From assembly GCA_032191485.1 (NCBI GenBank), contig JAVDOI010000009.1, positions 23,082,343 to 23,146,342 on the forward strand: a stretch of 64,000 bases of DNA. Reading direction: 5' to 3'. Source of the stretch: Leptoclinus maculatus (Eukaryota; Chordata; Actinopteri; Perciformes; Stichaeidae). Below are positions 1 through 14,700 of this stretch, piece after piece; position 1 is the stretch's first letter; every line of letters starts with the position of its first letter. The notes beneath the pieces were generated by a model. That model saw only the letters and a list, made by a program, of their open reading frames with translations, was not told the origin of the DNA and did no database searches. Both the position numbers and the translations under genes were made by a program.

Positions 1-512
1 AAAAAACGCATCATTTTTAATATGGAAACACTTTAAGCAAAATGCAGCAGCACCAGTGAGGACAGCTGTGTGATGAAGTGTGCAGTAATAGAGACGCAAA
101 GCATCCAGCATACATTACAGAATTAGATAAAGTGAAGAACTACTAGTCTCCTCATCAGTGCTACATTTTTAAGAAAATTAATTCGACTTCTTTTGCATTT
201 TCAAAGAAAAAAACCTGTAAAAGAAACAAGTTTTAATTGAGCACAAGTATACTGAAATCATGAGATCAGGTTTCCATCTCATTGAAGTTCACTTGAGAAA
301 CAAACTGTGGGCTTGTCCTCAGTTGAATGCATCTTTTCTCCGCCATCTTTTCTCTTGCTACTTAAGTCTTTACAATTCTGAAAATATCAAGAAGGAACAA
401 AGCCGATGTGTGTGGCATTAAGATTTAGGAGCACCTTTAGTCTGAAGCCTCTGCCCCCCCGTCTTTGTTTCTCTCTTGGAGAAACTCCCCTTAACCCTCT
501 CTGCTCTTTCAG
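1..512. other. Intron sequence upstream of the first visible gtf3c1 exon
   Basis: No exon with acceptable splice sites and similarity to TFIIIC was found here. The segment ends in a pyrimidine-rich tract and the AG acceptor at 511-512, so it is most simply the 3' part of an intron whose 5' exon lies outside the window. Confidence 0.7.
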
Positions 513-3500
513 GAGGACAAAGTACGACATACTGATGGAGTACGTGTCCAACATTCTGCTGCAGTCACCCGGTCAGTTCGCCACTTTGCTGACTCTCAAA
601 GAACACCTTGCTGTGAGTATCTCTCTGCGCGTGTCCGTCGGTGTGTGTGTGTGTGTGTGTGTGTTCATGTGTGTGTTCGTTCGTGTGTTCGTCTCACTCT
701 GTTTGCGGTAATAACTGTGTGTTTCCTCGCAGAACGTGAATGACCGTAGCTTTAAGCGTGTGTTTCAATACATGCGATCTGCTAAGTTGGTTGAGTACTG
801 CCAGTACCCTCTGGAGGACTTGGATCCCGACGCCGGGCCCTGCACCAACAAAAAAGGTAACGCGCCACCAAATCACCAGTATGAGCGCAACATGATAGTG
901 TGTGTGTTCGTTGCACACAGCTGTTTGATAACAATAGACATATATACAGTATGTCATCGCAATATCAGATATAAAGTTGATGTCCAGTTGAGAAATTGCA
1001 TTTTTTGTGTTCCATTTACAGAGTTGCAGCTTCTTTTATTGCCTTACATACTTTGATGTATTGGATTCAGCTTTAATGATTCCTCTTAAAACGCTAAATG
1101 AAGTTATTTGAAATCTACAAATGCACTGCATCCTTTCACTTTGTTCTCCAGGGAATAAAGTGCTTGTGCGCTGTTTGAGGCTGTTAAAGCCGTACACCAG
1201 GAAGGGTGTCACTGAGGATGACGACGATGACGACGAGGACGAAGATTACGACAACAGAGCTCTCCCTTCAGAGGGGCGCGTCATGGAGAAGGATGTCCTG
1301 TCACAGGCCTATCACATTGGTAGGTTGGAGTACTGTGATGTCTGTGAGCTTACTGGTGTCTGAGTCAGCTCCCAAGTCGCTTTTAAGTCATGACGGCAGT
1401 TTTCAGAAAACGTCCAACAGTGAATTAATCCTCACATTAAGGCTGCAGAAGGTTAAATACACACACAGAGAGAGCTATTTAATGTTTTTCTTCCACCTTC
1501 TTACCAGCAGTGTAATAAATGTGCCACTTAATTCTCTTATGCACAGAATAATGCACAAGGACTTTTAATTATATATTTAATATATAAGCAAAATGCTTTC
1601 CACACCACATGTGAGCGAATAGGAAGTAACTACCAACTTAAAGTCGTTCTATGCACTATGTTGTTCTCCCTCAACCTCTGTGAGCACTTCGCCTTCAAAT
1701 ACATGCCACATCGTCCGAGAAATGATTGATTGCACTTTAATTCTCTAAAAAATAACTTACTTTGCAAATTCCTTGTCTCTTTTTGTTGTAATGCAGTGTT
1801 GTCCTGCGGTACAAAGGGAATCACCCAGCGTGATATCGGGATAAGAATGAATGTCGGTAAGCTGGAAGCTCGTATGATTTGCCGACGGCTGGAGAGGGAT
1901 GGTGTGATTAAGGTAAGGCCTACATTGTTAATACAATGTTTCCTATATAGAGAGGTTTTTAAATAAGTCGCTTAAAATCCAGCGAAGTTTAAACAACGTC
2001 TGTAAGAATAATTCATGTGCAGTTCGAGATATTGTAAAAAAAACATCTTACATAACAGGAAGTTAGCTTGTGAATGCAATCACGTTGGCAGCCGACTCTC
2101 AATTGTCTGATGTGTTTGGGCTTCCCGCCCATGTGACCAGAGGTCAACCGCCACAAAGAAAAGCCCGTCACAGCGTCTCCTCTGAGACGCTGTGATGAAC
2201 ACCAGACACGATCGAGTCAACGGAAGATTGTTTGGCCTCCGATGTAGACGTAGATCTGTTAGTTTGGGTAGAAAATGGGGTTTGTTTTCTTTCCGAACTT
2301 GTTTTTGTGGTGAGTTATTGGCCATAGACGTGCAGCAGAAACATTTTAGTCTTAGATAGGCTGCTGATGCTAATATGCGGCTTACACCGAGTGACCGGCA
2401 GTGCTGTTGTACTGCCTTCATTCTTACATTTGGAATGGGGAAAACCCTGACTCTCAGTATGTCTGACGTTCCATGTGCAGCAAGCATTTTGTCCAAATGT
2501 CAGTTTTAGGAGAACCATATTTCTGTAAGTTACGCTTGACGCCATGCAACTTGTGTTGTAGGAGAATGTGGAGAAATCAGAAAGCTATGCAGTATTATGT
2601 TTGCATAAGTGCAGTGGCTTGCTGACACATATCTAGCTTTAGCTCTCAAACAGCTAGCTGCTTCAGGCATTTAGTTAGCATTTCAGCCCTTAGTTGCACA
2701 TTGTGGTGCCGATTGTTTTCCCGTCCGGTGGGCAAGTTTGTACAGTATGTACAGCCTCACAGACCGGCTAGATGTAGACAATTAATCTTCTTTATACAGC
2801 GTCAGCAAATCACCCTGATGCTGTAATTTACCGCGCTGGATTGTATTATATGTTACACAAAAACTGAGCTTTTTAAGTAATGTAGCATTAATTCTATTCC
2901 ATATGGTGTCACATTGTGAAGGTGTTGTCATGTTTCTGGTGAATCATTTGAATGTATGTGATGTCTTTCACCCTGCAGGGATTCATGGTAGATGCGGGTC
3001 GGCAGAGGACTACAAGATTCATCAGCCACAAGTGTGTATCTATAAACAAGTGTAGATTTCTAAATTCTAATATTTAACACCGCATCATATCAAATACTGT
3101 TGTTCCGCTCACTTCTCTCGACAGGTGTGTTGGTGTGAGTAATCAACTCCAACGGGTTGCTAAAGAGCAGGAGCGGAAGAAGCTTCTTTACTCTGCACCG
3201 CAGACATCGGATGCAGAGCGGCCCGCCCCTCAAACACCGACACCCTCTAAGACGACAGCGGCAGAAAACCCCAAACCCCGTGCGGCAAAGAAGATTCAGA
3301 AAGCAGGCGGAGGAGGAAACGAGGATGCGAAGGAAGCCGGGCGGAACTGTGGTGATGGAGAAGTGGAGAGAGCAGATGAAGGCTTGGACGGAGAGGGAGG
3401 CGAAGCAGGAGCTACAAAAAAGACGGCAGGAGGGAAAAGCAGTATGAAAACTAATCAAACACAAACTGAGATCTCCATCGTGCAAATTTCACCGGTTAAA

Positions 3501-5775
3501 TGTGACTACTCGGTTAACCTTTCACAACAGATGCATCCTGACTGCGACCCGTGATAACCAAAGTATTTGTTGAACAGGCAGCTAGAGTTCTTCATCCCAC
3601 TTCTTTATGTTCTGTCGTCACTCAGGTGAAACTCCAGCCAGCAGCGAATGCACGACCAGTACGACCCCGGACTCCGAGTCCACTCCCACAGCAGGTAGTT
3701 TGCAGAATTGGGCCTAAACACACTTCACTTCATCTACAGTCCAGCAACAGTCCCACTTCATTTAGTTTTCTGTCTCGCTGTCCACAGCAAGAAACAAAGC
3801 TGCTGAAAATGAGCAAATCTTAAACTATTAATAACCGATTTTGTTTGACACTTAGACGAGAGATTCACTTTTTGCAATTTTCAAACGGAACAAATCTCAA
3901 AATAACAATGTGTCTCCACGTTACTGGACTGAGCATGTTGACAAAAGTAAACCTTTGTAGCGGTGTTTGATGTTATTTCTTCAGAACTTTTTACATGATG
4001 GATGTATGTTATATGTGTGTTTACCTTTTTGTTCTGTTCAATCATATTTAATTCTCTTTTTCTTAGAACAAGCTAGAGATAAGGAGGAAGAATCCGTCTC
4101 CAGTCCTGGCAGCCCTTTACCTGAGAGTGAGGAGTTGATTGCAGCCGATAACCCGGTGGACAACAACATTGTGGTTGTTAAAGATGTTTGCAAGCTCCAG
4201 GTCAGTGTGATGGGTTGCTTTTCTCCCCGTTTTCTTCCAGCAGTCTGAGATCAGTAGATGAGCGTTAGAAGTTAACAGTTGGATCCTCTTCCTGCAGGCT
4301 CGTGTAAAATCCAGGTGGTCGTCGGCGAGGTCTCATGAGACGTACCGCCTGCTGAGGAGGAGGAACCTGATCATTGAGGCGGTCCGCAGCTTCAGAATCA
4401 TCGAGGGTCTTTTCCCGTCAGTTTCACTTAAATGCTCGTTTAAACCCATAGATTATTTTGGGGGTTGTATGAGGTACTTATCTATAGTCTGTGTATTATC
4501 TACAGTAGACGACGGTCGGCACGCCCCCCCCCAGTTTGGAGAAATGGACAGGAGTACCAGCAAAACATATTTCAGCCGCCTGAAAGAAAGTTTTTTTTCT
4601 GTGCTGATACTCTTGTCTGTCTCTCTCCAAACTGGGGGCGTGCTGACCGCCTTCTACTGTCGGTAACACACTGACTATGGATAACCGCCTCGTACAACCC
4701 CCACTCCAACACATCTCAACTATCCCTTTCATTTCAAAGCATTTTGTTGCCCAGTAAGAGGGAAGAGAAATGTCAACACGCTGTCTTCCTCCAGGCTGCA
4801 GAGGATCATCAATGACGAAGAGAAGCTGGATGGACGGATCTCAAAGTGTTGTAGGAAGACTATTTTACGTCTCGTAGACAATCTGTCTCGAGAAGGCTTA
4901 CTTAAGGTATACAAGACCACCATCATACAGGACGGGATCACCAAGAAGGTAAAAGCACACGTCACACCTCGATGCTTAGTTATGTCTTCAAGCTTGTTGT
5001 CATTTGGCAGCTGTCTTCTCTTTAATTGCATCCCCTGCCTAAATAAAACTACCGACATTACATACTTTATAGTGAAGGCCTCTTTTGGAGATCTTTATCA
5101 AATGACAGTTTGAGTACATTTTTTTTAAGCAGTAAAAGGAATAGTTTGGTACTCATGTCTGACCCAGTTGGTGTTTGGCTCATTCAGAAAAAGAAAACCA
5201 ACAATAAGAATAGATGTAAGAACAAGCCTTTAAGGCAGTTGCTTCTTCAGCATAAAAGCACACTCGTATAACGACTGTACCACTTACACCTCCTCTCTCT
5301 GTCTGATGTTCTTCTTGCAGCTTGAGATGGTCGTTCATCCGTCCATTCAGCCCAACGATGACATAGTGAGCCGAGTCATTGAACAGGTCCGCTTCAAAAT
5401 CTCCAGCTCTTACTCGGCTGTACGGTGAGCACAAAACAAATGCGTCATTGAGGAATGGGGTATGTGTGGTTCTCGCGGTGCGGTTCCTTTGACTGTAGTC
5501 TAAATGTTCTGCCTACTCGATCCCGTTTCACGATCAAGCCTCTGTTCAGCTGTCTTTCCCTCCGTCACTCTGGTCTTTGTCCCTCAGGCTGCAGCACGCT
5601 GAAGAGAAAGCCAGAGAACAAGCCAAAGGGTCCGAGGATGCGAGCGGCAGCACGTCTAAAGACCAAAAGAGAGAGAAGAGACAATCCGACGAGTTCAAGC
5701 CCACAACAGGTTCTGTTTCACGGCGTATTAGAAGAGCGGCGAAATGGGAGGAGATGCTTAAGTCGGCATTGGGAG
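513..5775 (+). CDS. gtf3c1: gtf3c1 exons 1-12 of the window (winged-helix-rich N-terminal half)
   Basis: Exons: 513-612, 733-856, 1152-1319, 1797-1912, 2979-3031, 3125-3441, 3626-3694, 4067-4200, 4298-4416, 4795-4948, 5321-5424, 5588-5775. All have AG acceptors, GT donors and compatible phases. The donor at 3441 (A|GTATGA) was chosen because it is the best-looking site that keeps frame with 3626; 3501 is an alternative. The last donor, after 5775 (GGAG|GTCTGG), could instead be at 5709 (ACAG|GTTCTG); both keep frame with the exon at 6317. Exon 3 carries an Asp/Glu run after the first conserved block. Exons 6-8 encode a poorly conserved Ser/Thr/Glu-rich linker before the conserved SHETYRLLRRRN block in exon 9. 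Introns 1913-2978 and 856-1151 show nothing recognisable; the intron after exon 9 holds a foldback element listed separately. Confidence 0.9.
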
Positions 5776-8700
5776 GTCTGGAGGTCTGTTCTTCTGGGTC
5801 CAGTTAGAGAGAGAACTTTTGATTTTCTATTCACAGTTGGGGAAAATACTTTTCGATCCTGCGACTTCACCCACTTTGCTGCTCTACTTAAGTGTCTTTT
5901 AGACTGAATATATATGCAAGGCCTGGAGGGGTAGAAGGAGAATGGGCCAGTTTTTGGTGCAACCGGCGTAGGAGACGCTGTGCAACACGCGTGGCTACGG
6001 CAAAAATAGATTAGATGCATGTTTTTATTGTAGCAGCAGAGTGGAGAGTAACCTCTGAAACGTGCTGCGGCACATCTGGTGGAATCATACACATTGTCCG
6101 GAGTGGCCGCAATCAACTCCACGGCCGCGTTGCAGCAGGAACACAACAAAAGACACTGGTGTCTAAAAAACTCATGAACAGGAAAGAGACAGAGGAGAAT
6201 TTCCTGCCCTGTATATGCACTGAAATGATATACTCAAGATCAGATTTCAGTTTCCTTCTAAATCTTTATCAACTATTCATTTACTTTATCTTCTCTCTAC
6301 CTCTGCTTTTTTTTAGTTCGGGGTTTGGGGAAGACCTTTGGCTTCCAGCCTAAGATGCATCGTCTGCGTCTTGTTCATAACTTCCTCTGGTACCTGATTT
6401 ACGGGCATTCGGGCAGACACGACTCCACTGACTTCCAGTCCATCGCTCAAACGCCAGCGGACGTGAGGCGCTCTGATCCTGACGCCAAACAGCCGAAAGA
6501 GTCCACAAACAAAATCAGACCAACGCGGCCGTCTGAAAAAGCCGCCTCTGGCTCTGCGGAGAAACAAACGTCAGATTCAGAGTGTAACCTGGTTTTGACC
6601 TTATCATCGAGTGATGAAGAGGAGGAGGTGAAGGATAAAGCAACACCTGCACTCTCTCAGTCTGACTTGAAAGGTGAGACAGCACCATGTGTGGGAACTC
6701 TCCTGTAGTAAAAGGTTTGGGCGTGTGTCTTTGAGTTCGGCATACTGTTATCACTGCATATCAACGCACATTATAGTTTATTATGTAGACAAGAGTTTAT
6801 CTTTTAGGGTAGGACTGTTTCCCCCCCCCCCATCTAACCACCCTGATTGTTCTATAATATTCTCCCCGTCTCTGATAGTGTACGCCGATGAAGACTCCTG
6901 GAAGAAATTCATGCCTCCTGTCCGAGTACACAAGGAGTTCACCAGCGGCTGGGCGATGGTCGGAGACCTGCTCCTCTGCCTTCCTCTCTCAGTCTTCATT
7001 CAAGTCATTCAGATCAACTATCAGGTGAGAAAAACAACCGTATTTGGTTTTTTTTAAAAGATTGTTTTTAGAGGACAGACGACAGAAAATGTATTTTTCA
7101 AGGCAAATACAATAACGATGAGTTTGGAGCAGGAAAAAGATGATTAATCTGCTGATCACAGTAATTAATACATCTTGAACTGGACATTAAAATAACCATA
7201 AATAATCAGGTGAATTATCATCGCTGCGACATCCGTCTACGTTTCTACGAATAAATAATGAACCAGTGTTGAATTTGATAATTAGTAAAAGAACATCCTG
7301 AAATGTGATTTGATTGATGACATCGTGAAATTGTTCTATTTATTTACAATTAGCAACACGCTCTTCTGTGCTTTATGACTGGCCAGGATCACTTCTGTTG
7401 CGCGCCTCGTTAAATTGTTCAATGCGACTCTTGCAAGCTGTTAATGTCGGTGAATGTTCCCGGAGTGAAGAGGATCCCAAAGTGTGCGATTTCATTTCAT
7501 GAGTGGGTAGATTCCTGGCTGGATTATTGGGAAAAGAGAACGGCAAAGTAACAGCTGAATGATTTCTGTTCCCCCCCTGTCTGCCTGTCTTGTATCGAGG
7601 ACAAAGAGCTGATTGTAGTTTTGTGTTTTATATTCGAGAGGTAACTTTTTTTTGTTGAATTTCTTTTAAGAGAGGTGTTGATTGAACTCGGTTTGTGTTG
7701 TTGATGAATTGTATTGATTTGTACTCTGAGGCGATTCTAATATTTAGTCTAATCTTGATATAAATGACAAAGTAATAGCTGGACCTAATAAAGTGAATGT
7801 ACAACATGCAGAACATAAAACCACATTTGCTGCCTTGTGTCCACAGGTGGATGGACTGGAGGACTATCTCAACGATCCAGTGAAGCAACACCATCTTGTT
7901 AGAGCGCTGCCCGCCAGAATGAAAAGACAGCTGCTTTACAAACGGTGACTCTCTCTCTCACTCTCACTCTCACTCTCACTCAAGCATCGTAACTGTTGAT
8001 TCTAAATGGAGTATTTGTGGGTTCTCTACGTCAGGAGATACATCTTCTCTTTCCATGAGAACCTGCAGAAGTTGGTCTACATGGGTCTGCTGCAGTTTGG
8101 TCCTGTGGAGAAGTTCAAGGAGAAAGACCAGGTACACAGAAACAAGTCAGCGCTACAGAAACATCCCACAGAAAGAAAAGATGTTTGGTTGAAGTAGTGA
8201 ATTCAGAACATGCTAATTTGAAGATGTTTAAGTGGTTTACAGCATGTGCTGTTTTTCCTCATTTTACTGCAAACCAATGTAGAGCAGCTATACAAACATA
8301 CAAGTATAGAAGTAACTTCAAACAATAAAACATTGAAGAGCGCTTAATTTCACACCAGATGTTTGTCCAACAGTAGCGTAAGGAATCGATAGCAATGTTT
8401 TCATTCACATATGTTTATGCACATTACATTAGAAGAGTTGAGTGGGAACGGAAAAATTATATAAATCTTCCTTAATTGCACAAAAACGTTTTTTTTACGC
8501 TCGCTTGAGGGGGATTTTGCCTTTTGTCGAAAAAGAGTTAACTGCGATGGAAACGCCTTTGTTAAATAAATGCTGACATAGCGAACATTTAGCACACGAT
8601 TCATCTGCTGTTTCTGCAATTAATGTCTTTCTGAATACATATTTTTATATTGTCTTCGTGTCTGGACGACATGAAATATGGCCAATATTAGCTGACATGA

Positions 8701-11700
8701 AGATAATGAAGAAGATATGAAGAAAATAATGTCACCGTTAGAACAATTAACTGTGTATACAAGTGACTCAAAATGATAGAACATTTCTCTTAGACTAAAA
8801 GGAGCTGACTCTGGAAAATGTATAGATCAAAATGAAGTAAATTCTCTTTTCACGCGTGTCACATTTTTTCCTCCACATCTGCTCTGATCCAGGTGTTTGT
8901 GTACCTGAGGCGCAATGCCGCCATTGTGGACACCACCAGCGCTGAGCCTCACTACTGGCTGGTCACCGAGTCAACTGACAAACCATTTGAGAGGCGCCGG
9001 TACACTTTTAACACGGTCGAAGACGTAGAAAACTACTGGTTTGACCTGATGTGTGTCTGCCTCAATACACCACTGGGTACATGCACACAGTCGCACACAA
9101 AAGCAAAATCACTCACAGCACTGGCAACCATGTGGAAAAATATGATTTTCAATTTACAAGATGTGCCCATCTCTCTTTGTTTGCATTTTTTTAGGGGTAA
9201 TCCGCAGTAAGAGAAACACAGATGAAGAAACAACTCCTTCCTTTGTGCATGAACGCAACGTGTTTGTGGGGTTGGCATACCTGCTAAAGTAAGTGGAGTC
9301 TCTGTAAGACAAAGCAGTTTTATTTGTATCGCAGCAACAAGACAATTCAACGTGATTTAGAAGACCGGTATTAAGAAAAGATGTAAAACAACCCCTACCT
9401 GCTGGTGGCCCGTTAAGAGCAGTGAGTGAGGAGTCAGCAGTCAATCAATGGCAGCATCAAACAGGCAATAAAATGTGTTTTAAGAAAGTGTGAGTCACTG
9501 CAACCACGAGAGGTCGTTGAGCATGGTAGACGTAAATGAGCACCCAAAAATATTGTGCAGTTTGCTGCAGCAGTGTGCGAGATTAGCCGTGGACAGACTC
9601 AGAGATGCACACACACAAACTCCCTCACACGACAAGTTCCTCCTGGCGGAGATCATAATAGTAACGTTACCATGACACAACATGAAGGAAAACACGTTGA
9701 CAAAGAAGAGGTTGGAGCAGCGTATCATCACCAGTGTGTAGCATTGATGTGTAATTGTATCTGTACTCACACACACGTAGGGGCTGTCGTGAAGCGTGTG
9801 ACGACTGGTCGATACCAGGAGACGGTAAAGGAGCCGGAGGTCTGGACTCTGAATTCTTTGCTCATCTTAAACGCAACTGGCTGTGGACCAATCACCTTCT
9901 CGCTGTCAAAACGGTACCTAACAGTGCGTTTGTGCATGAAGTGGGAGACTCCAGCATATTGAACGTGGCCTCATGTTTGTGCACATTTTGTCTGTTGGCT
10001 TTTTTTTTTTAGGCCCCGAGTGGTTTGGCGGCGAAGGAGAATAAAATCAGACTGAAGAGCCTCTTGACTAAAAATGCTCTCAGGATTGCACTTAAAGCTG
10101 GTGAGTTACTGCTTGAAACAAAATGTATTTATTTATTTTGAAATGCTCAGACAGACGTGTCAGTGTCGCGCTGACGTGACGTTTGCGGTCTTTGTGTTTC
10201 TTTTTTTAAAGCCCAAGTCAGTGTTGTAAGAATCAGATTTCCTTCAAACAACGTAACTGTCACAGTTGAATGAATAAAGTACTTTTTATGCGTCTGTGTG
10301 TTACAGGAGGAACCACTACACCTCGTTACCTGACTGACAAGAGACCACTGACAACAGAAACTGTGGAGGTACGAGTTCAATTGGTTCCATTTTATTATTG
10401 TTATATTATCCGTGTATACACATAGTTGCCAGTGTATTAGGTACACATAGTCTAATACAACTGTCCTGTAAAAGATCCTACATGAAGGTTATAATGTTCC
10501 ATTATTGTTGTTTTAGTGGTGTTGATTCAGCTACGTGATTATTTTGGAGGTTGTAGTTTGTGGTGCTGTTGAATAAACCTCATTGGCATGAATGGGATGG
10601 ACAGAATAATAGAAATGCCTCGTCTCAAAACGGTGTATGTGAGATTGATACACTTGACTGATTCCCACATCTAGTTCAGACTCTGAGAGCAAAGAGTTCA
10701 GGCTCCAAACAATACCAACTGTCGTCGTGTGTTTTCTAACCAGGTGGATATTGAGCCTGCTTCCAGAAACCAGCGGGTGGTCGGAGGAAAGAAACAGAAG
10801 AGGAAGAGAAGCAAAAAGGAGGTTGTCAAGGCCTCACGCAAGAAGAAGAAGGGTAGGATATGAGCATTAAAAATGGACTGAAGACGGACAGCTTACAGAT
10901 AGTGTGCCTGTCTGATTGTTTCTTTGTTTGCCTTTAAAGAGCCCAAGAAACGCACCCCTGCCCACGACGAGGCGGACCACCGAGCCTTAAAAATGATGAC
11001 CAGACAGAGAGTCTACTGGTCTGTACAGGAAGACTCACTGATGATGCTGTGCAGTGTGGCCACACACCTGCTCAACAGCAAGGTACGCATGAAGTAGTGT
11101 TTGCTTTAATGGTGGTTCCCTTCAAACTAACGGCCTCTTTACCCATTGCATAGGCCGTTGTCTGCTGTTAATGAGCAAATAGACCCCTCCCTCTTATTGC
11201 ATTTGAATCATTTGTAGAGGTAAAGTTATGCTGTAGTTTAAAAATGCAAACATTATTTTCCTGATTCCTATCCTCCCAAGATTTAACAAATCCGTTCAAA
11301 GTTAGGATCAGTTGTTTGTACTTGTTTCAATGTGTTGTTCATGTGTTGCAGTTAAAAAGGCCATACGTCCCTTACTGCGTGGTGAGAGACCTGCTCCACG
11401 CAGAGTTTGAGATATCGATGGACAAAACATCCGTCGCTGTCGGCCGTCGCACCCGATACATCCTGAAAAACCCTCAGACCCTTCTGAACTACAGGTAGGT
11501 ACTAATGACGAAAACACACATTTACTGACGGTAAACCTGCAGTTTGATTCATCAGCTGTGTGTTGCAGGATCTGCCTGGCTGAGGTGTACCAGGACAAAC
11601 CTCTGATGAAGCTGTTGGAGTCGAAGAAACCTGCTGCTCCAAACAATCCAGATGTGCGTTGTTTTTGTTTTGTAGTTGATATTGTCTGATATTGTTTTTT

Positions 11701-14700
11701 TTGTGTCTGAAAGCGTGAAGTTAACTTATTGCTATATTCCTTTATAATATCTCTGCCTGTGTTGTTTCAGGATTGTGGTAAATCGTTCTCCGAGTACACC
11801 AGGCTGCTCAGACAGAAGTTCAGCGCTGTTCTTCTGAGCACTCGTGATGTGATCATGCCGGACACAAAACGTCAGCTCTTCTCTCGGTAAGAAGAGGAGG
11901 AGGTTTGATGTGCTCACTCTAAACTGGCGCCGATGGCCAGAACAAGAAAGCTGAGTGCAGGATGTGATGCAACGCTGTATCTGTGTGTTACAGGTTCAAG
12001 GTTTCGGCAATAGAGAGTAGAAAGCAGGTGTCGTGGAAAGACACTCTCAACTGGTGAGGATTCAATTAGATTTTCTTCTACTTAATACATTTGAATTGTT
12101 CTGGTTGTAGTTGATTGTTTGTTTTGTGTCCATTGCAGCTCAGACGACATTCATGCCATAGTGTTACATAACGTGATCCAGAGCACTCTGGCCATGACCA
12201 ACTGTCAGATGAAGTCGTCCAGATCCTTTCAGGTACGGCCATCTTTAATTGACTTCCTCTTGCTTGTTAGAGGTGCAGTTGCGGCTTTGAGTGACAGGTG
12301 ACACTAAAGTTATCCATTTGTCCCTGTTCTCACTCTCCTTTCATCAGACACACACACACACACAAACCTCTGATTGACCACCTGTCCTCTTTCTTAGACC
12401 TTCCACATGTACAGTAAGTACAACCAGGAGCTGCTGTGCCAAGTGTTCATACAATGCAGGAAGAGGGGTCTGGTCAACCGCCGGCGTATCAATCAGCCGT
12501 TTGGACCCAAGAAGAACCGAGCGCTGCCCATCCTGCCCATGTCCTACCAGCTGTCCCAGTCCTACTACAGGTACACAGAGATTACTGTGAATACTCAGAT
12601 TACTTGGACTAGTACACATCATCTCACAAGGTGCATCTGGTGTCAACCACCTAATTGTAATACACTTAATGGCAGCCATTAAAAGGATGTAGAAGAGCAG
12701 TTCAAGGCCTTTTTGTGACTGCAAGAGCTCTTCTACGAACCCGGGAACCTTTTCTTTAGGAATTATTCCTCAACATTTACTACAGGGCCCTAGTCACAGT
12801 TTTGGTTTTCTGAGCTATACTGTACTTCCTGCCTTTAAAGGTCCCTGCTTCATGCTTCTGTTTTGTCTTTAGCATGTAAAAGAATCACATTGCTGTTCTT
12901 AAGATACCTTAAAGGAACTGCTTAGCTTCTGATGTCATTCCTGAGTTTAGTTTCCTGTGAACATTTGGTGAGACGACCATCTTAAACCATCTGCAGTCTC
13001 AATATTTAAATCGTTGCCACACTATGTTACTGTTTGATTGCTAAGCTCATTGACCACGCCTCTCCCACGCCTCTCCCACTCCTTCCCGACAGGTGTTTCT
13101 CGTGGCGCTTTCCTCACTTGCTGTGCACGGATTCCTTCCGCTTCTTGAGGAATCTGATCAACAACGGGACGGGAGACGGCACACCCGTTGTTGAGTTCTA
13201 CCATGAAACCGAGAACCGGTCAGAGAGCGGCGAGGAAGTGTTGGAGAGAAGAGCGGGGGCGGAGAAGAAAAAAAGACAAAACAAAAGGAAGGAAGACGGA
13301 AAAAGACCAGTGAGTGAACCAGAGGTACAACCAGACACGGCAAACAGTGCCTCCACAAAGGAAGGAGAGAACGACCAGAGTAACACGGAGGGAGAGGACA
13401 AGTTGATGGAGGTGAGCAACGAGGAAACTGAGGCGGCGAGCAAAGCAGACGAACGGACAAACCCAGAAGATTGCCTCCCAGCTGGTTCTGGTGAAGATCA
13501 ACCCAGCAGAGAGCAGACAGCCGATCATCTGCCCAAAGAGGAGGAGCCTCCAGATGTGTCGGCGATGCTGCGGTTCTCCATCGACTCTCCAGGCGGAGCC
13601 TGTTTGGTGTCTCTCAGCCTGATGTCTCTGGGACTGCTGAGTGTCTACATGTCCATACCCAAACAGATGGTGGTGGTGGACAGCAACCTGGTGGACAACG
13701 ATGTAGTCAAGAGGTGAGTCCAGATCCGTCACCGCATGGTATTGTAGTTTGTCCAGAGTAACGGGAACACTGAAGAGAAGCTGCTAAGAGCACCACAAAT
13801 GACAAAGTGAGTCATTGTATGTTCTATTGTTGATTTCATTGATGCTTTATTATTATTGTTCACTTAGTAAATGTCTCCTGAAGTGCTCGCTGACATTGAT
13901 TCACCAGCTAATGGAAAGTGTTCAGGTCTGAAGTTGTTAACGCTGTTGAAGATATAATAATGTTGAGGTAAACATTTGTTTCTCAGTATGGCAGCTCTGG
14001 AAGACGAGGACGATGACGATGATGATGGTGAGGAGTGTGACGGGAGGAAGAAATTAGAAGTGAAGGCACATCAAGCGTCTCACACCAACTACCTGATGAT
14101 GCGCGGATACTGCTGTCCTGGCATAGGTAGAGTTTACATTTTGTACTAGTCGAATGTTTTCTGCATATGGTAGATGGCAGTTTATTTTATTAGCAACATC
14201 ACTTGAATCGCTTTTAGAAAAAGACAATAACAAACAAGCTGTTTAAGTTCATTTCAAGGAACAAAACACAAAATATCATAACGTAAATTTGACTTGACGT
14301 GGTAATCGTATGAATATGGGTGCACGCTGGTCGGCTTTGAATCGGTGTTCGTCATTTAAGTATGAAATTATTAGGTTGATTTAATATGCTAAAAATAGCT
14401 TTTTAAGTTTATTTAATAAATGTTATAAGTAGAATGCACTCAGTGCACTGTGGACGATTTAGTTAATCCAGAGACAACATGCTGTGTTTTTTCCATCGAC
14501 CATGGATTGGTTGAAGAGTAGGTAGAATTTTAGTTGTATTTGTTTGATTAACGCCCTAATTAATTGATGAGTCGACTGTCATTGTTCGAGCAAAAATGTT
14601 AAACAATCTATTTTTTTACTCCTTTAAATGTGAAGATTGTCTGTTTCTCTCTGTTTTTATGTCATAAATTTAACATTTTTGTGTTAGTGTGTTTTGTGTC

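Noticed and set aside
3501..3502. Alternative donor for gtf3c1 exon 6 (AAAT|GTGACT)
   Set aside because: It keeps frame but is a weaker donor than A|GTATGA after 3441; retained only as an alternative.
13198..13732. Minus-strand ORFs of 81-170 residues
   Set aside because: Shadows of gtf3c1 exon 30.
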